A stretch of 64,000 nt of DNA from Aphrophora alni (Eukaryota; Arthropoda; Insecta; Hemiptera; Aphrophoridae). The notes below the pieces were generated by a model. That model searched no databases, had not been told where the DNA came from, and saw only the letters and a list, made by a program, of their open reading frames with translations. Position 1 is the stretch's first letter. Each line of letters starts with the position of its first letter. The DNA is taken from contig OY740768.1 of NCBI GenBank assembly GCA_963513935.1, forward strand, positions 16,728,590 through 16,792,589. Reading direction: 5' to 3'. A program made the position numbers and the translations under genes. This document shows, in pieces, positions 48,401 to 60,046 of the stretch.

Positions 48401-51049
48401 CAGTTCTATCAAGTCCAATTTAAAGTTGCCATATTAAATTTGTTTTTTAGTATCATGCTTACTTACATACGACTAAGACAACAATAAGGTAAGTATTGTC
48501 AAAAGTGTAATTGTCAAGTTATTATTAACAACTTCGACTTTAATTCTTTTTCTTTTTTTTTACATTAACTCCCTTCTATTTATCGTGGAAAACATATTTG
48601 AACACCGTTTTAAAATTCGAAGACCTATGTTTTCATAACAAATCGAACCTATATTTGATTTGAAACACAACCCAATTCCTCTTGTAAAACAAACAAATAC
48701 TTTTTTTCCCTCCTAGGTATAATGTTTTGTTTTAAAAACTTAAGATGTTTACAATAACTACCTTATATTTATAGCACAAAATATATTTTAACGTCATTAT
48801 ATGGTAGTTTAAAATTAAACACTATATGTTAAAACCAATATCCAAAACAAAATTTAATAACCGCCATTTATAAATACCCTAAACTTTTTTTGATGAAGTA
48901 TTCGAAGTTATGTAAAAAAGTATGTTTGTGGCAAATTTGAAGAAAATTTTACAAAATATTCAACCGCCTATGCTGTGATAGACACACCATCGTGTTACAG
49001 TGCAGGGATTATTGACATGGAGTGCATTATTAACCTGAAAAGAATCATAATGTTTTCACGCCAAAGCAAATAAGAAATAATTGTTGAATATACAACAAAT
49101 GAATTGGATCCAATTCGTGGTAATATTTTATACTAATGTAAACGAAGGAATGAAAATCCTTAACAAAAGGATGTAATAAATTTAACAAGAACAAACTACA
49201 AAAGCTAAAAGATTAATTGAAGATTGTGTGGGTGATGGGTTAAAATAATGGTATTGTTACGAATCAAGAGGATTTCTATTATTAGAGAGGCTCATTAAGA
49301 TTTATTGCTTTTCCAACCTTCAATGTACATTTAAAACTCGGAACGATCAAATAAGCACCGATCATGGCCCCCTCTCCCTCCCATAAGAACACATCTAAAT
49401 GTTCATATACATTATTTGTCCAAAATGTCCTGTCAAGTTTAAATAACGTTTGAACGAGTAACAGCAGAAATTTTATCAGTAAAAGATTGGTCTACATCTA
49501 TTGCTCATATCGAACTACATTCCTGAACATAACCAATTCAGTAAGCTCAAAAGAAACTCCTCATGGTGTATGTCAAAATTGTCAATTGTAAACTTATATT
49601 TTTAAATTACGTCAACCCTGTCAATCTTGTTAGAAATGTGTGTAATGAAAGCTTTGTTTGTGAAATCGAACTCTGAAACTTTAAAATGACCAAAACAAAT
49701 TATTCTGTTTTACAGCAGTAAACTCTATTTAAATAATCTTTGAAGACGATTTTATTCTTTCAAATTTTTAATAGAAATTTACTTTTTTATATAAGCTTGA
49801 GAAATCTACAATTTGAACACCCATTAAAACCGATAATACAATACCGTATGTTAAAATTTTATACAGAATTCTGAAACAAAAAAATGTAGCTTTTCATTTG
49901 AAAATTTTGTTTAAAACTTTCATTGGGCTTGTGAATTTGAGCTTGAAACATTAAAATGTTTACCCAATGAATACAGATAAACCAATTCTTGATTTTATGA
50001 TATTATTTCATCAAAATCCATGTAACGTTTTAGAGAATTATGGGACAACTAATATATAAAGTTTTAATAATATCTAAAATACCAAAGAAAGTGTAAATTT
50101 TAATAAAAATACAAAATTATTAGAACCTAGCATCTCACTTTTAAGACAGAATAGCTTGCGAGTATTGGGATTATTGGTAATTAAGTTTATAAACTTTAAT
50201 AATTAGGTGGACACAAATTTTTATAGAACATCAATGCATAAAAACTGTTGAATTAAGTGAATAAATAAATTCATATCTTAAAAATACCTTTCTATCTAGG
50301 TATAAAATAATGATAACTAATACGTTCTTACTAAAAAAAAAAGAAAAAAAAGTTAACCTTTACCAAATTCCTACAGATCAGTGTACATTATATAAAAAGA
50401 GCATCAGAACGGGAAAAGAGCGGTTTCTTTTGTCCAAATTTATTTAAAAAAATTAAGATTAGTAGTAAAATAAAATAACAAAATAAAACTAGAACACTGA
50501 AAAAAAATTAATAGTAATTTATAAACTCTAATTACCACTTTACATGTAAACTTAAATTCAATGTTATAAAATAGTAAATCGTTTAAAATAATTTAAAGAA
50601 CTTGATAAAAAGAAGGCGAAGAGATAAAACTTGTATTTACTTTTAATTAAACACAAAGTGTCTATAATTTGAATAAAATGTTAAAGGTGGTTTTTTAATT
50701 GAATTTACAATGAATATTTGTATATTATGATTATAGTTTGAGGGATTCAGTATGAAATGAAAGTACATATAAAATATGTCCAAAGATAATCTGTGAAAGA
50801 GGGAAAATGAGTTGAACAAAGAACAAATATTGACTAACCTATATAGCCTGTTCCGTAAAGGTCTTAAAATATCCCTTCAGGAGAGCGCACAATATAGAAT
50901 AACAGAAGATAGAAAATATTAGCTTCTACTTTGTTGTGAATATTACTGTTTTTATGGACTGGTTTGTGCTGTGTATTAATAAGTTAGTATAAATTCTTTT
51001 GTTCTCTCTGCTGAGGCTATTCATTATTGTATTAATATTATTGTTTGTT
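45417..51049. other. AT-rich non-coding desert
   Basis: No gene is supported. A frame at 45827-46084 shows a faint likeness to the linker between RT and endonuclease of Penelope-like proteins, too weak to annotate. The rest shows only AT-rich simple sequence. Confidence 0.5.
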
Positions 51050-51375
51050 CTGACATTTGCCATCATTTGTGTATAAGAAACAATACACGACGTTTCGAGC
51101 TTATAAATAAACTCCGTTATCAAGTGTCTAACTTACAAACTAAAACATTCAGACAGAACTCATGCCAAGATATCTAGGCCTATGTTCAGAAACTAAACAT
51201 AATGAGAAAAACCACCCAGGGCAAACCCTGAGCGTTTACAAGCTATAAAGAAACTCACATGTGATCAGGAAACCACGAATCAAAAGAGATCATAAACAGA
51301 GTACACAGCAGACAAATACCAACCAACATAGGTCTGTTCACAACCACAGTCACAGAACAACTAACGGCCGTGAAA
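51050..51375 (-). repeat. Dispersed repeat, copy E (paired with 58353-58590)
   Basis: GACATTTGCCATCATTTGTGT is identical at 51052-51072 and 58355-58375. Both copies then share CACGACGTTTCG, a hairpin region, TTATCAAGTG, later ATCTA.GC.T, and CACAACTAACGGC-like blocks. On the minus strand each reads CTTGATAA, a hairpin (arms GAG/CTC here), then GAAACGTCGTG. It is related in layout to copies A-D. The small opposing open frames at 51255-51473 lie inside this repeat and are not considered genes. Confidence 0.65.
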
Positions 51376-51710
51376 CAATATGCCAACAGGGAGGGGGGAG
51401 GGGAGGAGTTAAGAAACCGGTAGTTAACGCCTACCGCATACACTCTTTTAAATCTCCTAGCCTTTGAACGCACTATAATTCCTTAGCTTTCAACGGTTAA
51501 AACTTCAGCCTTTTGTCTTTGATTTTGTTTATTTTCATTATTATTAAACAAAAATAAAAAAAATAAATATATGAGAAAATGTAGGTGTAAATAAAGAGAA
51601 AAGTGATAATAAGTGATTGGATTGTTCGAATGAAAACACATAACATTGCTCATGTTGTAAAGTATACTAGAATGAGTAAAGGAGATTATAACTAAATCTT
51701 GTCAAAACTA

Positions 51711-52107
51711 TCAATGGATGTTGTACTAGAACCGCTTTAGCTGTATAAATCACACGTCATATTTACCATTTAACAATAAAATTATATACTACAACGTATT
51801 AAACTAACTACAACAGTAAAGAGAACTCTCAATATATGTTGTAAAAAAGCCGTGATAGCTGTACAACATATTCGTCATTGCACAATAAAATTGCACACAA
51901 TAACGTATTAAAATGACTGGAATACTAGAAAGGACCATCGATGTGCGTTATACTAGAGCCGCTTTAGCTGTAGGCTACTAGAACATATCTTATTCGACTT
52001 TACACAATAAATTATAATTATATAAAATAATATTGGCTAAAAATAACTGGAGCAGTAGAGAGGACCATCAATGGATGTTGTAGTATGGCCGCTTTAGCTG
52101 TAGTATA
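51711..52107. repeat. Diverged tandem array of a ~110-130 bp unit
   Basis: Four units begin at 51711, 51829, 51938 and 52068 with TC(A/G)ATGxxxGTTxTA, then a GCCGCTTTAGCTGTA-type block. Shared later parts are ACAATAAAATT, CAACGTATTAAA, and CAGTAGAGAGGACCATC just before the next unit. Divergence between units points to an old satellite-like array. No coding frame runs through it. Confidence 0.85.
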
Positions 52108-52539
52108 GCGGCTAAATAATTTGTTTTTATTTTCAAATTTACTGGTTATGATGTCAAAATGAAACAAATTAATGGAACCGGTGAGGTAAAAACTTTTTAT
52201 TATTCAGACATTTGAAATACATAATTCAAAAACCCATTCACTTAATTATGCCGCTTTAAAGTTTTGTTCTTGTTTAATTCGACATAAAAGCAATTGTTCT
52301 TTAAGATGTCCTCTTTCCGTTTTTAAACTTTCTTTCCTTCTCCATTTTCTTTTCCCTGTTAAATTTGAAAAATCATAATTGTGTTCTTCAGTTAATGTTA
52401 AATTTTGACAAAGTAGAATAATAGTATATTGATTTAAATGTTCAATTATTTCGATTCTCTTGTGTTCGGATCACAAAGAACTGTTGAGAGTTTTCGAGAT
52501 TAAAAATTTACTTTAGAAATTAAATTATTATAGAACCAC
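52108..52539. other. AT-rich non-coding interval
   Basis: Nothing recognisable between the tandem array and the retroelement tail. Confidence 0.5.
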
Positions 52540-52893
52540 TTTTTTTTTTTTTTTTTTTTTTTTTTAATGAAAATATTTATTTCACAAACAAAAACAACAG
52601 TACACTTCAATAATAAAAAAAAATGAAAATAATATGATACATATAAAACTTAAAAAATAAACTTCAGTAATAATAACATTAAAAAAAAACTATAATTACT
52701 TACACGTCAACAGTTAATTTTAATGTTTGTAAAATAAATTAAGCACCCCAGAGTCAATGCCTGTGTTGGGGTTGCTATCAGTTCAAAAAACAAACAGAAA
52801 GAATCATGAGCTGACCAGCTTTGCATCAATATAAAATAAAAAGAAATAATATAATCTACTTTTATTAAAATAATAATAACAATCCAAGCCAAA

Positions 52894-52894
<1 letters not shown>

Positions 52895-52936
<42 letters not shown>

Positions 52937-53024
52937 CACATACACACACACACATATATATATACACATACATACACACATATACACATACATACATACA
53001 TACATACATATAAACATACATACA

Positions 53025-53056
<32 letters not shown>

Positions 53057-53063
53057 CATACAT
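52895..53063. repeat. Compound TA/CA/CATA microsatellite
   Basis: Long (TA)n, then mixed CA and TA dinucleotides, then (CATA)n. The open frames through it encode only Tyr/Val/Cys/Met/Ile repeats and are artefacts. Confidence 0.95.
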
Positions 53064-53171
53064 TTTTTTAAATGTCGCATACATATACAAATCTATACCT
53101 ACATACCCAAATCAAAATACATATACTCAAAACACCTCATAATAACAGGTACAAACATACAAACATACACG

Positions 53172-53172
<1 letters not shown>

Positions 53173-53222
<50 letters not shown>
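53173..53222. repeat. CA dinucleotide microsatellite
   Basis: About 25 perfect CA units within the 3' UTR of the minus-strand retroelement. Confidence 0.96.
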
Positions 53223-53223
<1 letters not shown>

Positions 53224-53260
53224 GAGAATATTTAAAATAACGGTAAATTGTACACATCAA

Positions 53261-53437
53261 TCAATTTTCTGGTTTCAAGATATGATCTATGTCATCGATT
53301 CCAAATAGCCAATGTTTAACCATTTTCATGGTTCTCTTCTCGGAATAGTCTACCTTTAACTCCAAGGGCAATAAGTTAAAAATTCTAGGTGCATTATAAA
53401 AGAGACATTGTTGAAATAAGGTTAACCTGGCCCGAAA
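53261..53437 (-). pseudogene. C-terminal end of a non-LTR ORF2 (minus strand)
   Basis: About 58 codons on the minus strand, beginning FRARLTLFQQCLFYNAPRIF, then NLLPLELK, KMVKHWLF, and ending at TGA (53261-53263). This matches the tail common to many non-LTR ORF2 proteins: a FYxGPxIWNxLPxEI stretch, a spacer, then FKxxLKxWL. The frame is open to its stop, suggesting moderate age. It differs from the C-terminus of the Jockey copy at 4803-9742, so a different family inserted here. Confidence 0.7.
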
Positions 53438-54378
53438 CTATATTATATATGTAACATATTTTTTTTACAAAAACTCTTTAATTTTTACTTTCTCGTCATG
53501 CAAGTGTTAAGGATATTTCGTCATAAATTTTATATTTCAACCACAAATATTTAGAAATAAATAGCTTTGGTTTATAAACCAACGTCCATGTCGGTTGGAC
53601 TGATAACCCCTAACTCAAAAGCTCGAAGAAAACAGACCAATAGTTTGTAAGCTCTTTACAGTCCATATTTATATAATCGGTACCCTTATGTTCATCTTAG
53701 TATTTATTACTAAATTGTAAAACTGAACGATTATATTTAAAAACTCTTGAGTGCAAAACATTTATGCTTAAATTCATCAATAACAGTTTCCATTCTATGA
53801 ATATTTAATTACTTAGAGGAAAGTCACGTGAAATCATTTAATACAATTAAAAGTTAACCAAATCCTAGAGAGGTAGGACATTAATTTTAGTAAAAACTAA
53901 AAATAATTTCTTTCAGTTACTTGTTTTATTTTATTATTATTATTATTATTATAAAAAAAAATAAAAAATACTTGTTTTATAATTTTATACATTTTGTTTA
54001 CTATGTATAACAGAAACAAAGAGTACGATATTGTGAAACATATGTTATATATTGTTAATTAATTAAAACTATTTAAAAAAAATTATAACTCCTTTTTATA
54101 TATCTTGCTTTAGGGAATATAAATACATATAGAGCCTAGAATTTTAATAACTAAAAACATGGCGTAATTTTCAACAAAATCACCCTTTTTTAAATTGATG
54201 AAAAATCATATTTGTGTGGTATATAGTTTTAATATAATGTGACTATACTTAAGATAGTAAATATTTGTATACATTACAACTTTACAAGAAGTTTTACATG
54301 AATTGCAACTGAATTAAAACTTACTTAATTTTACAAGTTTTTGTATTTTTTCCTATCTGTAACAAATTTTATATATTT
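53438..54378. other. AT-rich non-coding interval
   Basis: No gene or element is recognisable. A short TTA/ATT run lies at 53932-53952. Confidence 0.55.
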
Positions 54379-54574
54379 CTAGCTCTTATACAATTCCTTA
54401 ATAATTTCATCCACTGCTGCTGAAAAAGTATCAACTGTTCGGTAAGGTGGAGGCTCAATTTTATTTTCATCACATTCTCTATATTTTTCAGTCTTAACCC
54501 TCGAAATCCTAAACTTTGAGATCCTTCTCTATCATCTCTTACATCATCACCAATCGTCACAGCATTTGAAGGAT
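54379..54574 (-). pseudogene. Decayed terminal exon of an HDHD2-like HAD phosphatase gene
   Basis: On the minus strand, a T-rich tract ending TTTAG (a good splice acceptor) precedes DPSNAVTIGDDVRDD and GSQSLGFRGL. After a small frame-shifting deletion (about 54490-54497) the match continues as TEKYRECDENKIEPPPYRTV, then SAAVDEIIKELYKS and a TAG at 54379-54381. This is the C-terminus of HDHD2/LHPP-type haloacid-dehalogenase hydrolases: GDDxxxD is HAD motif IV, which binds Mg2+, and KYR...DE.KI.PPPY is characteristic of HDHD2. Differences at usually conserved sites (Met to Thr before IGDD, Val to Arg after RDD, TGKYR to TEKYR) and the deletion suggest a pseudogene. The surviving splice acceptor means it came by DNA duplication, not through mRNA. 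No other exons were found upstream on this strand within the window. Confidence 0.72.
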
Positions 54575-56295
54575 CTAAACCACCAATACAACAATATATA
54601 AAATAAAGAATAAAAATTTTATTAGTCCGTTAAGGTAGGTTGTTTGTAACACGATTTTACATTTACAAAAATATTTTTGCAAACCTTCTAAACGTCCAAA
54701 CAAAATTACATTCGTCGACATCTCCCATATAAGTGCGACAGAATAAAAGTCATTTTCTTCATTGCTGAGTTTTTCCTAGGGTATTACTGAAACACAAACT
54801 GATCTAGTAGAAGTCAATCCTTATCAAATTATCAAAAAAAAAAGAATTGTACAAATATTTATAAATTTAAAAAGAGCCATAGTTTCGTACCTCGTTCTAG
54901 GCGTTACTCTTATTAAATTTTAATCTGTTCAATATTTCATTCTGATTAAATGATTTCTTAACTATTTCCAATCTTACCTAACTTAGTTAGTTTCGTATTT
55001 ACTTTATGAAAATCTTTCTGGATTATTATCACACTTCCACTCTCCCAATCATTTCCTATATTCCCCTCAATATTTCAAATATATAAACGGCAGGTATTAA
55101 CATTAAAATACCAAATTTAAATCGTCTAGAATTATGCTAAACCGATACATAATGTTGCAAAGATTGTCAAATTCTAATGGAAATTAATATAAATTTCTAT
55201 TTTTAAAAAGGAAAAGAAACACACTAACACAATTATATAACTATCCATTCAAATATTATAGTAAAATAATCTGCGTTAGTTAATAAACTATACTCAACGG
55301 ATAAGGACAAAAATAAATAATAAATACAAAAAATAATTTAAATTAATTTTTCTTTTTCTTTTGCTTAACATTTTACTTTATTTATTATATAATTCACTTG
55401 TTTTTTTTACGCTAATATTAATTGAATATAAACAGATTATTACATATACATTACTGAAAAAAATTCTTCCCATTAAGGATTCATAAAATCTTAAACAGGT
55501 CGTATAACGTAAACCATTTTCCATATTTATTTTTTCATCAACAAGAAAACATGAAATTGTTAAAACATATTTGTTACTGTCAAAGAAGGAAACAGAGAGA
55601 TGTTTACTATGACAACTTTGTGGAATTTGAATAGAAGAGGTTGGAACGATAAATGAACTCTTTATATTCAAGAGAAATGTAAACATTTATTAATTATCTT
55701 TCGTAAATGTATCTGCGGTTTAACCAAATGAAAAGAAGCAACATTTTCAACAAAAATTCATTGTGGTTATTTGAGGAAAGTTGGTTGTTTTTTATCTTAA
55801 GGTCATTGAAGTTTCCACACGTGTTACTCTTTTTAAGTGAATAGCTTTTCCTTATTTGTATCTTTAATAAAACGTCTATTATATTCTAAAAATTAAATTA
55901 AATTTTTTTTTGGTTTTAAAAACAGAAACAATTTCTCAAAATTAGCACTTACTCTTAATTAGTAAAGGACCACTGGATGTTCCGTAGTAAAATACTACTC
56001 TTTACATGTAATAGAGAGATGAGAGATATGATCACGTATAGTGAATCACATAAACGTTTCAAGTGTTATTGACAGTGTTACTGAAATCTTAAGCTTAATC
56101 AATTGGAAACCACTTAAACACTCAATTTTGGCTGTGCTAATAAGATATCGTTGATATTTATTAACAATAACTAATTTACTTACTAGCTATAAATGCCTTA
56201 TCTTCTCCCTTTTCAGATACTCCTAACTTCCTTCCTAAATCTCGTGTATACGAGTTAGACGAACTGAGGTTCGATCGTTTTTTAATCGAAGTTAG
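54575..56295. other. AT-rich non-coding block
   Basis: No gene seen. A hairpin TTCGAT/ATCGAA lies near 56272-56290, next to the truncated element. The frame at 55378-55686 (minus) is unrecognised. Confidence 0.55.
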
Positions 56296-56975
56296 TTAAT
56301 AATTTTAAAAAGCCAAAATCAGACGCCAAGTGAAAACTTGCTGGAAGAAGTAAATTCAGTCAAGTTCTTGGGTCTTAATATAGATAATAATTTAACCTGG
56401 AATGACCAAATTCTCAGTATTATTGCTAAAATTAGTTCAAGGATTTTTGCGCTAAGAAATTTAAAATTGTACTGTGGTTTGTCTATTCTTTTAACTGCTT
56501 ATTATGGGCTTATTTATCCACATCTGAACTATGGAATTCTTCTGTGGGTAAACTCATCTGTTCAAATATGCATAAACTATTTGTCCTGCAAAGAAAAGGC
56601 AATTCGGCTCATAGCAGGACTAAATGAAACTGAAACATGTAAAAGTGCTTTAGGGTGGTTAGGAGTACTTAAATTTCCATGTATATACATACTTGAATAT
56701 TTTAAATTTGAGTGTGATCATATCCAGAAATGGATATACATCACTACAGCACTAGACAAGCTTGTAATTATTGTGCTAGACAACACAAGTTAAATGTGTA
56801 CAGTAAACTTCCTTCACAAGCAGGTGCTACATTGATGAGTAAGCTCCTCCTAGGCATTAAACGTTTACAAAATTATACATCTTTAAAAACAGCTATAGAC
56901 CACGATATTTGTCTGGATATTTTTACTCTGTGGAGGAGTTTTTGTATTGACTCTCTGTTTTGTAGATGGATGTGA
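56296..56975 (+). pseudogene. Non-LTR ORF2 C-terminal fragment (post-RT thumb region)
   Basis: The first frame (to 56793) reads VNSVKFLGLNIDNNLTW, then KISSRIFALRNL, LLTAYYGLIYPHLNYGILLW, CKEKAIRLIAGL and FECDHIQKW. A one-base deletion near 56725-56735 moves the continuation to the next frame: DIHHYSTRQACNYC, then KLPSQAGATLMSKLL, ending at TGA (56973-56975). These are the standard landmarks after the RT palm in arthropod non-LTR ORF2 proteins: KFLGxxID.xLxW, (A)YYGLIYPHLxYGIxLWG, KKAIRxIxG, and HxYxTR...RLxxxxxPxxG. The RT catalytic box lies upstream of the truncation and is absent. Inactive because of truncation and frameshift. Confidence 0.82.
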
Positions 56976-57266
56976 TTTCCTGCTGAGTATCCTTGTCATT
57001 TTTGTAATTTGTATTGTATTTATTTCTAAATGTTTTGTGAAATTGTATTTAATTACTTATGGATTGTTATAGATATTTATTGTTCATATTTAAAACTAGA
57101 AAAGGATATCTTTATAAATTAATGTTGCCTTATTTTGTACCTATACTAGTTATATTGTTTTTAAATCAAATCTCTCGATTATTTATAATCTCTTGTCTAA
57201 TATAATTTAATGACTTGTCTTATGCAATGTATATTGTCAGGAGGACTAAATGAAATGAAATGATAT
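56296..57266 (+). mobile_element. 5'-truncated non-LTR retrotransposon, 3' end
   Basis: The element keeps only the C-terminal third of ORF2 (56296-56975), a 3' UTR, and a tail of three ATGAA-type units (57247-57263: TAAATGAAATGAAATGA) rather than poly(A). Short ATG-rich repeat tails of this sort are common in arthropod CR1/Jockey-like elements. The left edge is about 56296, just after an in-frame TAG. I could not define a target-site duplication. Confidence 0.75.
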
Positions 57267-58352
57267 TGTGAGCAACAATTAATGTCTCTTATAAAAAGTC
57301 TCATTTAGGTTTTACTATGGTTATTTTTGGTTTAAATATTATTGAAATCTAATATTATTAAAGGCAATATTAATACTGAAATATAGGCTTTACAGATTGT
57401 AACTCCAAGCTACTAAGTAAGATAGTACGCTCGGTCAGAAAGTTTGTTAAATATTATTTTAATTGGTCTATATTACGATTAATTTTAAGTTGAAAGTTTA
57501 CGATAATAATTTGGAGGTAAAACGTGAAACTTCAAAATGAAACACAAAAATATTAAGGATCCACAATATCTCTAAGTGCCTGGAAGCCAGTCTAAAGTGA
57601 TCTGACGGAGGTATGGCAGGGATTCAGAGAGATTAAAATAGGAAAAGTGAACTATTTATGCAAAGTGAAATGATCTAGCAGTACATTTATTTAAGAAAAG
57701 GGTTTTACTAATAATTTTACTAACCTAAATTCTTCCTAAATTATATAACAAGTTGCTAAAACATGGAGCCGCGTCTGAGGTATAATAACTTGCATTATGT
57801 TTAAAATTGGCAAAAAAAAAAGAGCTTATCTTCAATTTATTACCTCAGAGCTTTTATTGGATGACGCCTTGAACATTTATGAAACAACATTGGTTTCATC
57901 TTAAATATTGTTTCTCGACTATTTTATTCTCAAACCTTATTCATATGCACTGGAAATAATTTTGAGTGTAGAATAAATTACTCCGAACTTTCTAAATATA
58001 AATTTTTGCAGTAGAAGGAAAACAGAGAGATTCAGAATTTACTGCTTTAACTTAATTTTACATGTATTTTTATACGTGTTTAAGTAAATTACAACGTACC
58101 GGTACTGTAACTTTTAAAATATTTTATGAAAACAGATTCAAAAAATGTATTGTATAAAAACTTGCTTTTTTAATATACCGCAGATCAAACTCTCTATAAT
58201 TTGGTTGTTATTTTTTGTATTTAATAAAACCTCACAGGAATAGAAAAGGTTGTTTAATAACGTCTAAGCTATTCAGACCAAAATTTTTGAAATCATTTAT
58301 ATTTTACTACATAATTCAACACTGAACTATTATTTTATTATTATACATTTTT
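57267..58352. other. AT-rich non-coding block
   Basis: No gene or element recognised. Confidence 0.55.
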
Positions 58353-58590
58353 CGGACATTTGCCATCATTTGTGTGTTAGAAATCAAAACACGACGTTTC
58401 GGGAATAAGAATCAATTCCCTTTATCAAGTGACTAAAAACTAAAGAAATATGAAACTAGAAACTAAACCTATGTAAGAAGTAAAATTAAATAAGAATACC
58501 ACCAACCTTAATATCTAAGCATGCATCTCAGAACTTAAACTGAGAAGTCAAATAACACAATCACGGTAACGCACAACTAACGGCAAATAC
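58353..58590 (-). repeat. Dispersed repeat, copy F (paired with 51050-51375)
   Basis: Begins with the same 21-mer as copy E. On the minus strand it reads CTTGATAAAGGGAA, a loop, TTCCC, then GAAACGTCGTG; the stem GGGAA/TTCCC is perfect. It ends near the CACAACTAACGGC block at about 58571. Confidence 0.65.
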
Positions 58591-59522
58591 GTGTTGTTTT
58601 ATCAAAGATACAGTGACGTAATAAAATTGAACTTCCATCATTAACAAATAACTTCAAACAGAGAACTGAACTATTAATTAAGTTAATTAGTGAAATGTTT
58701 CAAAGAAATCTATTCCATGTACTTATTACGACAGTTAGAGATGTCTAATTAGTCTAGACAGTAAAGGTTTTCTTGAATGATGTTTTGTGAAAAGTTAATA
58801 ATATTCAGCTCATCATGGTAAATACTTAAAGAGAGGAAAACATATTAGATAATGGAAAACTAATGTCAAAGAAAATGTGTTTTCTAAAGATGTTTTGTCT
58901 TGGTTTATGAAGACGAGGATAAGTTAGGAAGTTAAGTAACTAATTAATTATCTAAATATACAACTTGTTAAGCAAATTAAAACTTTAAAATAAACAATAA
59001 TTTTTTTAGGTTTTAAGTTACAAATAGTATATTTTATTATGGTGAGTTCATACCTTTCATCTCTGTACTTTTACACTCTGCTAGCCCAAACTATGTTGGT
59101 TAAATAGGTGATCTCAATAAATAAATTAGACATGATAATTTTGAAATTACACGTTTTTATTAAAGATAGAAACTATTGATGTTATTATTATTTAAATTAA
59201 ATATAAATAAAAAATCTTAATTCTTATATCTGCCCAAATTTTAAAAAACTTCTAATTGTTCATAGTGCTTTTTAAGGAAAGTTTGGTTATGTTAAGTTTT
59301 ACATTTTTACTTACAATTTTCTCAGATTGTTTTCATTTTTTACTGCCTTTATTCGAAAACATGTCAAATTTCATTATCTTCATGATTTATTCACTTATTT
59401 ATTGGGTCACTCGACATTCACCAATGAAGTTTTTTTACATATTATTACGTCTGTACTGTTTAACATACAACAAAGAAGTGAGGAGCAAAAGTAAGCGTTC
59501 TTCACCCCACTTCTCACTACCG
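58591..59522. other. AT-rich non-coding block
   Basis: The frame at 59256-59540 is hydrophobic and unrecognised. Its last ~20 codons run into the heat-shock-element cluster, so it is not considered a gene. Confidence 0.5.
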
Positions 59523-59703
59523 TTCCAGAATCTTCCATGATTCTGACCATGTTTTAAGTTCATCTCCTTTTATGGAGATATCACCCCATATTCAAGAAGC
59601 GCCTTTGTTCTAGAATGTTCCATTTGCAAAGTATGACGCAATTGTCTGTTTCATTGTTTGATTAAAACGCATTATGTAAATTATGTCATTTGCTTTTATA
59701 AAA
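59523..59703 (+). promoter_or_regulatory. Heat-shock-element cluster with downstream TATA box
   Basis: TTCcaGAAtcTTC at 59523-59535 and TTCtaGAAtgTTC at 59608-59620 are perfect three-unit heat-shock elements (alternating TTC/GAA every 5 bp). A two-unit TTCaaGAA lies at 59591-59598 between them. TATAAAA follows at 59697-59703, about 77 bp after the last element, a plausible inducible-promoter layout. The sites are in a locally GC-richer patch. No open frame follows within several hundred bases, so the product, if any, would be non-coding or spliced far downstream. Alternatively this is a promoter relic or chance. Confidence 0.4.
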
Positions 59704-60046
59704 CCACTTTTAATTTCACTTTTGTTTTTATTATCACTTATGATTTTCTTATCTCAACATGTTATTTAAAATTACTTATTATTACTACAAATTATTTACT
59801 ATATTTATTTATTGTTATTTATTAGTTGGAGATATCCCATGCATACATGTTACAGCATTTTTTGGTCTGTAGTGGTCACACAATTTTTTAAAACTAAAAT
59901 TTATATTTTTAGTTTCCTATTATTCTAAAGAACAATGTGTGTCCGGAAGTTTATTGTATATATTCTTGTTGTTTTTACTAATGCCTCCCTCCCATGCTCT
60001 GGATGTAACCTCAATTATTTTTAGATTTGAAAAAAAATAGATTTTT
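59704..60046. other. AT-rich interval before the large inverted repeat
   Basis: Nothing coding is visible. Confidence 0.5.

Larger units (their letters stand above)
52540..53437 (-). mobile_element. 5'-truncated non-LTR retroelement, minus strand
   Basis: A 26-nt T tract at 52540-52565 is the poly(A) tail of a minus-strand element. Just inside lies TTTATT (52576-52581), that is AATAAA on the element strand, followed by a 3' UTR and a coding end at 53261-53437. The 3' UTR is expanded by a mixed TA/CA/CATA microsatellite (52895-53063) and a CA run (53173-53222). The element is truncated around 53437, where an in-frame TAG precedes the recognisable coding sequence. I could not define a target-site duplication. 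Confidence 0.7.

Noticed and set aside
51389..51407. G-rich run as a G-quadruplex
   Set aside because: The tracts are separated by single A residues and end in GG; four clean GGG tracts with proper loops cannot be assigned.
51255..51473. Overlapping open frames on both strands
   Set aside because: They overlap the dispersed repeat copy E and a purine-rich tract; neither shows family features.
52707..53090. Three overlapping minus-strand frames of Tyr/Val/Cys/Met repeats
   Set aside because: Direct translation of the CATA/CA/TA microsatellite.
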